Positions 56,981-64,000 of a DNA stretch of 64,000 nt are shown here, in pieces. The position numbers and the translations under genes were made by a program. The DNA lies in the NCBI RefSeq assembly GCF_005937985.2, contig NZ_CP042172.1, forward strand, positions 496,001 to 560,000, in the 5' to 3' direction. Under the pieces are notes generated by a model. The model made no database searches. It saw only the letters and a program-made list of their open reading frames with translations, and was not told the DNA's origin. The stretch is from Arthrobacter sp. KBS0702 (lineage in GTDB: Bacteria > Actinomycetota > Actinomycetes > Actinomycetales > Micrococcaceae). The stretch's first letter is position 1. Every line of letters begins with the position of its first letter.

Positions 56981-59179
56981 ATGGCCAATAACCAGAACGC
57001 TGCAATCCTGACCGCCCCCGATTCCGCCGCCGCTAGCGCCGCTGCGGGGTCCGGAACGCGTGAGCAGGCCCAGGCGGTGCTGCGTGAGCTTGTGGGGCAC
57101 GCCGGCGCAGAGTTCCATGACGGCCAGTTCGAGGCGATCGAGGCCCTCGTCGACGGCGGCCGGCGTGCCCTCGTTGTGCAGCGCACCGGCTGGGGGAAGT
57201 CGGCCGTGTACTTCGTCGCGTCCCTGCTGCTGCGCCGCCGCGGCGCAGGCCCCACCCTGATCGTGTCCCCGCTGCTGGCCCTGATGCGTGATCAGGTGGC
57301 GGCCGCGGCGCGGGCAGGGGTCCGGGCGGTGGCCATCAATTCGGCCAACCAGCTCGAATGGGACACCGTCCGTGAACAGCTCGCAGCGGACGAGGTGGAC
57401 GTGCTCCTGGTGTCTCCCGAGCGGCTCACCAACCCGTCGTTCCGCGAAAACCAGCTCCCCGAACTGGTCCGCCGGACCGGGCTGCTGGTGATCGATGAAG
57501 CGCATTGCATCTCCGACTGGGGCCACGACTTCCGCCCCGACTACCGGCGGATCGCGGACCTGATCACCCAGCTGCCGGACAGCGTGCCGGTCCTGGCCAC
57601 CACAGCCACCGCGAACTCCCGGGTGGTGCACGACATCGAGGAACAGCTCGGCGAGGGTGTGCTGACCATCCGCGGCGCCCTGGGCCGGGAGTCCCTGCGC
57701 CTGGGCGTGCTGCGGCTGCCGGACTCGCGGGAACGGCTGGGCTGGCTGCTCACCCACCTGTCCGACCTGCCCGGCAGCGGCATCATCTATACCCTTACCG
57801 TCTCCGCCGCCGAGGACACCGCCCGCCTGCTGGCCGAAGCCGGCCACGAGGTGCTTGCCTACACCGGCCGGACCGACCCCGCGGACCGCGAACGCGCTGA
57901 ACAGCTGCTTAAGGACAACCAGGTCAAGGCGCTCGTGGCCACCTCCGCGCTTGGCATGGGCTTCGACAAGCCGGACCTTGGCTTTGTGGTGCACCTGGGC
58001 GCGCCTTCCTCCCCGGTGGCGTACTACCAGCAGGTCGGCCGTGCCGGCCGCGGCGCCGCCAACGCCGACGTGCTGCTCCTGCCCGGTTCCGAGGACCGGG
58101 ATATCTGGCAGTACTTCGCCACCGCGTCCATGCCCTCGGAAGAAAAGGCCGCCGCTGTGCTGACCGCCCTCGCCGAGGCGGGGACGGCCGTGTCCACCGT
58201 GGCGCTGGAGGCTCGGGTGGACCTGCGTCGGACCCCGCTGGAACTCCTGCTCAAAGTGCTGGCCGTCGACGGCGCCGTCGAACGCGTGGGCGGCGGGTGG
58301 CGCTCCACCGGGCGGCCGTGGACCTACGACGCCGAACGGTACAGCCGGATCGCCGAGGCCCGGGTTGACGAGCAGGATTCCATGGTGATCTACCAGGACA
58401 CTGCGGGCTGCCGGATGGAGTACATCACCTCGGTCCTCGACGACGAGACGGCCCGGGCCTGCGGCCGCTGCGATAATTGCGCCGGCCGGTGGTTCCCGGC
58501 CGACATCGCCGCGGACGCCACGGAGGCGGCGGGCGCGACCCTCAGCCGTGCCGGAATGGTGCTGGAACCGCGGCTGCAGTGGCCCAGCGGCATGGACCGC
58601 CTGGGCGTGAACGTGAAGGGCAAGATCAAGCCGGAGGAGGCCCTGGCCAACGGCCGGGTGCTGGCCCGGCTGACAGACCTGGGCTGGGGCGGGGCGCTGC
58701 GCGAAACGTTCGCCGCCGGCGCCCCCGACCGGGCCGTCGACCCGGGAATGCTGCGTGCCTGTGTTCAGGTCCTGCGCGAATGGGGCAGCGGCGACGCGCG
58801 CACCCCCGGCTGGAGCGGCGCGGGTCGCCCGGCGGCGATCATCAGCGTTCCGTCCCGCGGCAAGCCGGAACTGGTGGAGTCGCTGGCGCGCGGCATCTCC
58901 GAGATTGGTCGCATCCCCTACTTGGGCCAGCTGCAGCTCGCCCACGGCGGTCCGACCGGTGGCCGCGGCGGAAACAGCGCCTACCGGCTTGCGGGCGTGT
59001 GGGACCGGCTCGTCGTGGGACCCGAGCTGGCCGCCGCGCTGGAGGGCATCCGGGGCCAGAGTGTCATGCTGGTGGACGACCTCGTGGACAGCCGCTGGAC
59101 CGTGACCGTGGCCGGGCGGGCCCTCCGGCTCGCCGGCGCCGGCGCCGTGCTGCCGCTCGTGCTCGGCCAGGCCGGCTAG
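56981..59179 (+). CDS. recQ: RecQ-type DNA helicase fused to a phosphoribosyltransferase-like domain
   Basis: The 732-residue product has the RecQ helicase core: motif I in QRTGWGKSAVYF (near residue 70), DEAH box in LLVIDEAHCISDWGHDFRPDY (near 170), motif VI in YYQQVGRAGRG (near 350) and the RQC zinc site CR...ACGRCDNC (near 470-500). No HRDC domain follows. Instead residues about 600-732 end in a type I phosphoribosyltransferase-like segment with the PRPP-loop pattern SVMLVDDLVDSRWTVTVAG and AVLPLVLGQ. ATG 56981 is chosen because an upstream in-frame extension through manB has no coding pattern. The combination suggests repair coupled to a nucleotide or purine ligand; function beyond helicase is unknown. 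Confidence 0.9.
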   Translation: MANNQNAAILTAPDSAAASAAAGSGTREQAQAVLRELVGHAGAEFHDGQFEAIEALVDGGRRALVVQRTGWGKSAVYFVASLLLRRRGAGPTLIVSPLLALMRDQVAAAARAGVRAVAINSANQLEWDTVREQLAADEVDVLLVSPERLTNPSFRENQLPELVRRTGLLVIDEAHCISDWGHDFRPDYRRIADLITQLPDSVPVLATTATANSRVVHDIEEQLGEGVLTIRGALGRESLRLGVLRLPDSRERLGWLLTHLSDLPGSGIIYTLTVSAAEDTARLLAEAGHEVLAYTGRTDPADRERAEQLLKDNQVKALVATSALGMGFDKPDLGFVVHLGAPSSPVAYYQQVGRAGRGAANADVLLLPGSEDRDIWQYFATASMPSEEKAAAVLTALAEAGTAVSTVALEARVDLRRTPLELLLKVLAVDGAVERVGGGWRSTGRPWTYDAERYSRIAEARVDEQDSMVIYQDTAGCRMEYITSVLDDETARACGRCDNCAGRWFPADIAADATEAAGATLSRAGMVLEPRLQWPSGMDRLGVNVKGKIKPEEALANGRVLARLTDLGWGGALRETFAAGAPDRAVDPGMLRACVQVLREWGSGDARTPGWSGAGRPAAIISVPSRGKPELVESLARGISEIGRIPYLGQLQLAHGGPTGGRGGNSAYRLAGVWDRLVVGPELAAALEGIRGQSVMLVDDLVDSRWTVTVAGRALRLAGAGAVLPLVLGQAG

Positions 59180-59216
59180 GCCGGCACGCGTGGCGTGCGG
59201 GCCTGGACCCGCCGCC

Positions 59217-60905
59217 TCACTCCCCGGGCGGCTGTTCCGCTTCCAGCACGGCCATGGCCGCGTTGTGGCCGCCGATTGCGCTGACGGCGCCGCCGCGGCG
59301 TGCACCCGAGCCGCACAACAGGAGCTGCGGATCGTCGGTGGCGACACCCCAGCGCTGCGCCGGGGTGTCCAGGGGCGCGCCGTCCTCCACAAAGGGCCAA
59401 TCGAGGCCGCCGTGGAAAATATTTCCCCGGGGCATCCCGACGGCGCGTTCGATGTCCAGCGTGGTCTTGGTTTCGATGCATGGCCGGCCGTTCGAGTCCG
59501 TTAGCAGCAGCTCCTCGACCGGCTCGGCGAGCACGCTGTTGAGGGACCGCAGCACGGCCGCCTGCAGCTCGGCGCGCCGGTCCTCATTGTTCTGGGCGTT
59601 GATCAGCCGGTCAGGGACATGCAGGCCGAACACCGTGAGGGTCTGCGCGCCGGCGGCCTGCAGTTCAGGTGACAGGATGCTGGGATCCGTCAGCGAGTGG
59701 CAGTAGATTTCGCACGGCAGGGGTTCCGGGACGTTCCCGGCCGCGGCGCGAAGGTACGCGCCATCCAGCTGGGACCACGTCTCATTGATGTGGAACGTGC
59801 CGCCGAAGGCAGCTTCCGGGCTCACGGACCCGTCCAGCAACCGGGGCAGACGTTTGAGCAGCAGGTTCACCTTGACCTGGGCGCCCTCGCGGAGGTGGTT
59901 CGGGTTCACTGTGGCGCGCGGGGGCATGGCGGGTGACGGCGCGGAGCCCGCACCAGACCCGCCCGCCCCCGCACCAGACCCGTCCGCACCAGACCCGTCC
60001 GCCGCGGCGTTGCGCAGCCGGTCCAGCACCACGGGTGCCACGTTGGAGAGAACCCACGGGGCGGCGGCGGTGTGGTCTGCGCCGTCGTGCCGGTAGCCCA
60101 CGACGCCGCCCGGCTGCACCGAGGTGACCTCGGCGGACACCAGGAGGGTCGCCCCGGCTTCGCGGGCGGACCGTTCCAGTTCCCCGGACACCGCTCCCAT
60201 TCCGCCCACGGGTACGTCCCAGTCGCCCGTCCCGCCGCCGATCAGGTGGTACAGGAAGCAGATGTTTTGCTGGAGGTCGGCGTCGTCGGCGCGGGCGAAG
60301 GTGCCGATCAGTGCGTCTGTCAGCACGACTCCGCGGACCAGGTCGTGCCGCAGCGCCCGGGTGATGGCGTGCCCGATCGGCTGCTCAATCATGGCTTCCC
60401 ATGCTTCCCCGGCGCCGGCCGCCAGGGCCAGCTGCCGTGCCGCTGACCGGGTGGGCAGCGGGGAGGTCATTGTGGGCCAGAGGGCCTGGGTGAGCTTTCC
60501 GCAGCCGGCGTAAAAGTCGTTGAACGCACCGAACTCGTCCTCGGAGGCCCCGACAGCCGCGAAGGAGGCAGCTGTGGTCGCGGCGTCCTCGTTGTCGACC
60601 AGCAGTGCCCGGCCGGGGTCGGCGGGGTCCGGGGTGTACGAGGAGTACCGCCGCCGCGCCAGGGTGATGCGCAGGCCGAGGTCGTCGATGATCTGCTGGG
60701 GCAGCAGGCTCACGAGGTAGGAATAGCGCGAGAGCCGGGCCCCGACGCCGTCGAACGCCTGCGCGGACACCGCGGCGCCTCCGGAGTGGCCGAGCTTTTC
60801 CAACAGCAGGACCTTCCGGCCCGCCCTGGACAGGTACGCTGCCGCGGCCAGGCCGTTGTGGCCGCCGCCGACAATGATCGCGTCATACGTGTGGTTGGTC
60901 GACAT
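59217..60905 (-). CDS. Phytoene desaturase-like NAD(P)/FAD-dependent oxidoreductase
   Basis: The 562-residue product has a dinucleotide-binding start AIIVGGGHNGLAAAAYLSRAGRKVLLLEK (residues about 10-38) and the C-terminal FAD segment NIFHGGLDWPFVEDG followed by LLCGSGARRGGAVSAIGGHNAAMAVL. This is the pattern of the CrtI-like 'phytoene dehydrogenase' superfamily that also includes retinol saturase-like enzymes; no carotenoid genes lie nearby, so the substrate is open. A Gly/Ser/Ala-rich insertion (AADGSGADGSGAGAGGSG) interrupts the middle. ATG 60905 is preferred; upstream in-frame sequence crosses the tRNA gene and is not coding. Confidence 0.88.
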   Translation of the reverse strand: MSTNHTYDAIIVGGGHNGLAAAAYLSRAGRKVLLLEKLGHSGGAAVSAQAFDGVGARLSRYSYLVSLLPQQIIDDLGLRITLARRRYSSYTPDPADPGRALLVDNEDAATTAASFAAVGASEDEFGAFNDFYAGCGKLTQALWPTMTSPLPTRSAARQLALAAGAGEAWEAMIEQPIGHAITRALRHDLVRGVVLTDALIGTFARADDADLQQNICFLYHLIGGGTGDWDVPVGGMGAVSGELERSAREAGATLLVSAEVTSVQPGGVVGYRHDGADHTAAAPWVLSNVAPVVLDRLRNAAADGSGADGSGAGAGGSGAGSAPSPAMPPRATVNPNHLREGAQVKVNLLLKRLPRLLDGSVSPEAAFGGTFHINETWSQLDGAYLRAAAGNVPEPLPCEIYCHSLTDPSILSPELQAAGAQTLTVFGLHVPDRLINAQNNEDRRAELQAAVLRSLNSVLAEPVEELLLTDSNGRPCIETKTTLDIERAVGMPRGNIFHGGLDWPFVEDGAPLDTPAQRWGVATDDPQLLLCGSGARRGGAVSAIGGHNAAMAVLEAEQPPGE

Positions 60906-61065
60906 GCGCCTATCCTGCCACCCGAACGCCCCGGACCGGCCAAGGCCGGACACGCCACCGCTCCGGGCCGCCCGGACGCTGGAAGGGTTGTTCGAGTTCC
61001 GCCGGAGGGGGTGGTCGGGGGAGTTTCCGCCGGAGGTGAGGGCGCGTTGGGGCGGGAACGCAAAA

Positions 61066-61088
61066 GGCCCCGGTCCAGGACCGGGGCC
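61066..61088 (-). terminator. Terminator of tRNA-Ser(GCT)
   Basis: An 11-base perfect stem (ggccccggtcc with ggaccggggcc) is followed on the minus strand by tttt. It lies 5 bases beyond the tRNA 3' end. Confidence 0.88.
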
Positions 61089-61093
61089 AAACG

Positions 61094-61181
61094 CGGAGAC
61101 GGGGGGATTTGAACCCCCGGTGGAGTTGTGCCCCACACTTCATTAGCAGTGAAGCCCATTCGGCCGCTCTGGCACGTCTCC
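61094..61181 (-). tRNA. tRNA-Ser, anticodon GCT
   Basis: Read on the minus strand, the acceptor stem ggagacg/cgtctcc is perfect. The anticodon stem cttca/tgaag holds loop ctgctaa, anticodon GCT, reading AGC and AGU. A long variable arm (tgtggggcacaactcca) is typical of serine; T loop ttcaaat; discriminator G; CCA is not encoded. Length 88. Confidence 0.97.
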
Positions 61182-61240
61182 AATTGCTATTACTAGCCAA
61201 CCAAGGATACGCAGAAGGGGCCATGCAGTGCAAAACGGTC

Positions 61241-61301
61241 AACGCGGGGTCACCTCCGGCCGGTCCCGGCGCCCGGAATGGGCCGGAAGTGACCCCGCGT
61301 T
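61241..61301. repeat. Third family of intergenic palindrome (aacgcggggtcac)
   Basis: The arms 61241-61261 and 61281-61301 are 21 bases with a single mismatch. The outer 13 bases, aacgcggggtcac/gtgaccccgcgtt, are perfect, and a 19-base GC-rich loop separates them. The element lies between the tRNA-Ser 5' side and the 3' end of the prolyl oligopeptidase gene on the same strand and may be that gene's terminator. Confidence 0.85.
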
Positions 61302-61321
61302 GCGGTGCGGCAAGGCCGGTC

Positions 61322-63583
61322 TCAGTCCGCCCGGCCCGCCAACGCGCGCCAGAGGAAGTGCTGGCTGCGGCTCTGCAGCGCCGCGGCCTGCCGGTTGTCC
61401 GAAGCCCCCGCGTGGCCGCCCTCGAGCGCCTCGTGGAACCAGACGTTGGGGATGCCCATGGCCTGCATGCGGGCGGCCATCTTGCGCGCCTGCACCGGAC
61501 CCACCCGGTCATCGGAGGTTGCGGTCCAGATGAAGGTTTCCGGGTACTCCACCCCGTCGCGGAGCAGGTGGTAGGGCGAGAAGGTCCGGATGAACTCCCA
61601 CTGCCCGGGCACGTCGGGGTCGCCGTATTCGGCAATCCAGGAATACCCTGCGGAGAGCTTGGTGTACCGGCGCATGTCCAGCAGCGGGACCCCGCAGGAG
61701 ACGGCCCCGAACAGGTCCGGGTACTGGGTGAGCATGTTCCCCACCAGTAGGCCGCCGTTCGAGCCGCCCACGCAGCCCAGCCGCTGGCGGGATGTCACGC
61801 CGCGCGAGATGAGGTCCTGCGCGACGGCGGCGAAGTCCTCGTAGGCGCGGTGGCGCTTGTCCTGCAGCGCGGCGCGGTGCCACGCCGGACCATACTCGCC
61901 GCCACCGCGGATGTTCGCCACGACATAGACCCCGCCGCGGCTGTGCGGCGCCTCGCCGTCCGCGCCCGCGGATTCGTCGGTTCGCCGTTCCAGCCAGGCC
62001 CGGCCGACGGCGCCGCTGTAGGCGGGGGTGCGGGAAATCTCGAATCCGCCGTAGCCGGAGAGCTGGGTGGGGTTCTGCCCGTCCAGCACCAGGTCCCGCG
62101 AGGCGACCTGGAAGTAGGGCACCCGGGTGCCGTCCTTGGACACCGCAAAGTGCTGCTGGACCTCATAGGCGTCCTCGTCGAAGAACGACGGCGCGGTCCG
62201 GACCACCTCGTGCGTGCTGACGACGCCGTCCGCGCCAGCGCGCTTCAAGGTGCCGCGGGTCAGGGTGGTCGGCGTCGCAAACCCGGTGGCGACCAGCCAG
62301 AAATCATTCCCGGCAGCGTTGTCGCACCCGGCGCCCTCGGCTCCGTCCTCGTCCCCGTCTTCGTCCCCGTCGTCGTCGCTGACGCTGTACGCGTTGACGT
62401 CGTGCAGCGGCGGGCAGGCGTCCAGCACGCTGGCGGCCCACGCGACGTCCGTGCCGGGCCGCGCCGGGTCCAGCACCCGGATTTCGGAGGACACGTCCCG
62501 GAGCAGGTTCAGCAGCAGGAAGTCCCGGGTCCAGCTCCAGGACTGCAGGGAGGTGTGCTCATCGGGGGTGAACAGCACGGACAGTTCCCGGCTGCCGGCC
62601 AGGAATTCCTCAAATCCCGCCGCCAGCAGGGACCCTGCCGGGTAGCTCGTGCCGTTGACCGTCCAGTCGCCCTGCGGCCGGAAGAGCAGCCACTCCCGGT
62701 GCGAGCTCAGGTTCACGTCGTCCGGCACGTCGATCTCCACCCACACGCCGTCGCGCAGGACCGAGGTGCGCCTTTCGAAGAAGCTGATCCAATCCACGGC
62801 GAACGTCCGCTCGAAGCCGGGGGTGGAATCGTGCGCCAGGATCGCCATCATGTGGTCTTCCGGGATTTCGAAGATCCGCTCGGCGGCGGCGAGGGATTCG
62901 CCGCGGCCCAGCACCACGCCGGTCCGGGCGTAGGAGGAACTGGTCCGGGGCAGGCCGGCGGCCGTGCTCGTGACCAGCAGCGTGTCGGCGTCCAACCAGG
63001 ACACGTTGCCCTTCGCCGTCGGCAGGTCAAAGCCGCCGTCTGCGGGGTCTACAAAGCTGCGGGTCTCGACGTCGAACTCGCGGTAGCGGTTCGCGTCGCC
63101 GCCGTCGGGGGAGAGCGCCAGCAGGGCCAGCCGGTGCGGCTGCCCGGCGGCGGGGCGCAGGAAGTTGGCGCCGTGGAAGACCCATTCCTCGCCTTCGGCG
63201 GCGGCGAGGGCGTCAATGTCGAGCAGGACTTCCCACTCGGGTGAACCCGCCCGGTAGCTCTCCCAGGTGGTGCGCCGCCACAGGCCCTTGGGGTTGTCGC
63301 GGTCCTTCCAGAAGTTGTAGTACCAGCCGCCGTGCTTGCCCACCATGGCGATCCGGTCGGTGGAGTCCAGCACCTCGAGGACCCGGGCTTCGAGTTCCGC
63401 GTATTCGGCGTCCTGGAGCAGTTCCTCGGTGCGGGCATTCTGTTCGCGGACCCAGGCCAGCGGGGCCTCGCCGTAGATGTCCTCCAGCCAGATGTTCTCG
63501 TCGACGGGCTCGGGGGCGGTGCCGGAAGTCTCTCCAGTGGGGCCGCCGGGCGCGGTGGGTTGCTCAGCTGCAGTGGTGGTCAT
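61322..63583 (-). CDS. Prolyl oligopeptidase family serine peptidase (S9)
   Basis: The 753-residue product has an N-terminal beta-propeller-like part and a C-terminal alpha/beta-hydrolase part. The N-terminus contains DENIWLEDIYGEAPLAWVREQN, diagnostic for S9A oligopeptidases. The nucleophile is Ser in CVGGSNGGLLVGNMLTQYPDLF (near residue 585), the aspartate in ATSDDRVGPVQARKMAARM, and the histidine in LEGGHAGASDNRQ near the end. An acidic insertion (DDDGDEDGDEDGAEG) lies in the propeller part. ATG 63583 is chosen; the 12-residue extension is unlikely. The enzyme would cleave proline-containing oligopeptides in the cytoplasm. No signal peptide is present. Confidence 0.92.
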   Translation of the reverse strand: MTTTAAEQPTAPGGPTGETSGTAPEPVDENIWLEDIYGEAPLAWVREQNARTEELLQDAEYAELEARVLEVLDSTDRIAMVGKHGGWYYNFWKDRDNPKGLWRRTTWESYRAGSPEWEVLLDIDALAAAEGEEWVFHGANFLRPAAGQPHRLALLALSPDGGDANRYREFDVETRSFVDPADGGFDLPTAKGNVSWLDADTLLVTSTAAGLPRTSSSYARTGVVLGRGESLAAAERIFEIPEDHMMAILAHDSTPGFERTFAVDWISFFERRTSVLRDGVWVEIDVPDDVNLSSHREWLLFRPQGDWTVNGTSYPAGSLLAAGFEEFLAGSRELSVLFTPDEHTSLQSWSWTRDFLLLNLLRDVSSEIRVLDPARPGTDVAWAASVLDACPPLHDVNAYSVSDDDGDEDGDEDGAEGAGCDNAAGNDFWLVATGFATPTTLTRGTLKRAGADGVVSTHEVVRTAPSFFDEDAYEVQQHFAVSKDGTRVPYFQVASRDLVLDGQNPTQLSGYGGFEISRTPAYSGAVGRAWLERRTDESAGADGEAPHSRGGVYVVANIRGGGEYGPAWHRAALQDKRHRAYEDFAAVAQDLISRGVTSRQRLGCVGGSNGGLLVGNMLTQYPDLFGAVSCGVPLLDMRRYTKLSAGYSWIAEYGDPDVPGQWEFIRTFSPYHLLRDGVEYPETFIWTATSDDRVGPVQARKMAARMQAMGIPNVWFHEALEGGHAGASDNRQAAALQSRSQHFLWRALAGRAD

Positions 63584-63657
63584 GGCCCCATCCAAGCAAC
63601 TGCGACGCCGGGCAGGCAAGTCAAGCCGCCGGCCCGGATGCGGATACGCTGGATGCC

Positions 63658-64000
63658 GTGGTCATATCGCAGAGCATCCGGACGGCCCTGGTCGGCGCCG
63701 GGCCCAGGGGCACCAGTGTGCTGGAGCGGCTGCTCGCCAACTGGACCCCCTCCGCACCCGGGGCCACCCTGCATATCCACGTCATCGACCCCTATCCCGC
63801 GGGTCCCGGCCATGTCTGGCAGCCCGGCCAGTCGCGGCTATATCTGATGAACACGCAGTCCTTCTATCCCACGGTGATTCCGGAGGATCCGGAGCTGGCG
63901 CGGCCGCTGGCCGGGTGCACCTTCGACCAGTGGCGCGAGGCGCAGCGGCGGGACCCGCACACGGCGCTGTCCGCCGAGGAGCGTGCCGAGTTGGCCGGCC
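63658..64000 (+). CDS. FAD/NAD(P)-binding protein, 3'-truncated by the window edge
   Basis: The open frame begins GTG 63658 and runs to the window end (114 codons) without a stop. The start VVISQSIRTALVGAGPRG, followed by TSVLERLLANW, has the glycine-rich FAD motif GAGPRGTSVLERL typical of the NAD(P)-binding family with an N-terminal lyase-like flavin fold. It continues with HIHVIDPYPAGPGHVWQPGQ and LYLMNTQSFYP, which also match that family. No strong ribosome binding site is seen; a nearby upstream start remains possible. It is divergent from the prolyl oligopeptidase gene, 74 bases apart. Function unknown, possibly a flavin monooxygenase-like enzyme. Confidence 0.85.
   Translation, partial: MVISQSIRTALVGAGPRGTSVLERLLANWTPSAPGATLHIHVIDPYPAGPGHVWQPGQSRLYLMNTQSFYPTVIPEDPELARPLAGCTFDQWREAQRRDPHTALSAEERAELAG

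Overview
The window is chromosomal DNA of a high-GC actinobacterium. Gene content (PEP carboxylase, GTP-type PEP carboxykinase, PEP synthase with a DUF299 regulator, Lhr-Nei2 pair, YcnI copper protein, NsrR-Hmp, many low-complexity Ala/Gly/Pro insertions) and frequent intergenic perfect palindromes point to Micrococcaceae, most likely Arthrobacter or Pseudarthrobacter. The genus is inferred from recalled gene families, not from a database search.

Layout. 1-8.4 kb: end of ppc, a small conserved protein, a DedA membrane protein, an RluA-type pseudouridine synthase, an ArsR-SRPBCC operon bracketed by two copies of one palindrome, and a divergent MocR regulator/YczE membrane protein pair. 8.4-16.7 kb: Nei2 glycosylase overlapping the Lhr helicase, a lipoprotein, and a YcnI-type copper locus. 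16.9-22.4 kb: ppsA with its DUF299 regulator, a 67-aa protein, a PsiD-like decarboxylase and a VOC protein. 22.4-29.9 kb: a lower-GC, loosely packed accessory stretch of hypotheticals, GNAT and VOC proteins, a MerR regulator fused to a partial beta clamp, a TPR/PH-like pair and a frameshifted PAS-EAL gene, ending beside tRNA-Ser(CGA). 30.1-34.5 kb: a tight operon of BchC-like dehydrogenase, non-canonical pterin-synthase fold protein and glycosyltransferase, followed by an AlkZ-like winged-helix protein and TadA. 34.5-41.4 kb: PAP2 phosphatase, upp, a VOC protein, a lytic transglycosylase-like secreted protein under a c-di-AMP (ydaO) riboswitch, a two-component system and an orphan winged-helix regulator. 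41.8-50.8 kb: dodecin, SixA-like phosphatase, an EamA transporter overlapping an antisense membrane protein, a degenerate ABC ATPase/YhgE/TetR operon with its palindromic operator, a flavin disulfide-type oxidoreductase and a FadR-like regulator. 50.9-59.2 kb: tRNA-Arg(ACG), pckG behind a CRP-like site, hmp-nsrR with an NsrR-like operator, a hypothetical, phosphomannomutase, and a RecQ helicase fused to a phosphoribosyltransferase-like domain. 59.2-64 kb: a phytoene-desaturase-like oxidoreductase, tRNA-Ser(GCT), a prolyl oligopeptidase and the start of an FAD/NAD(P)-binding protein.

The clearest metabolic theme is the PEP-pyruvate-oxaloacetate node: ppc, ppsA, its regulator and pckG all lie within 53 kb. 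The other themes are DNA repair (nei2, lhr, AlkZ-like, recQ, a clamp-fused regulator), stress response (hmp-nsrR, YcnI) and nucleotide second messengers (c-di-AMP riboswitch, EAL protein). No rRNA, CRISPR array, insertion sequence or intact prophage was seen. The most unusual items are the pterin-synthase-like protein lacking its catalytic residues, the MerR-clamp fusion, the PsiD-like decarboxylase and the families of intergenic palindromes.
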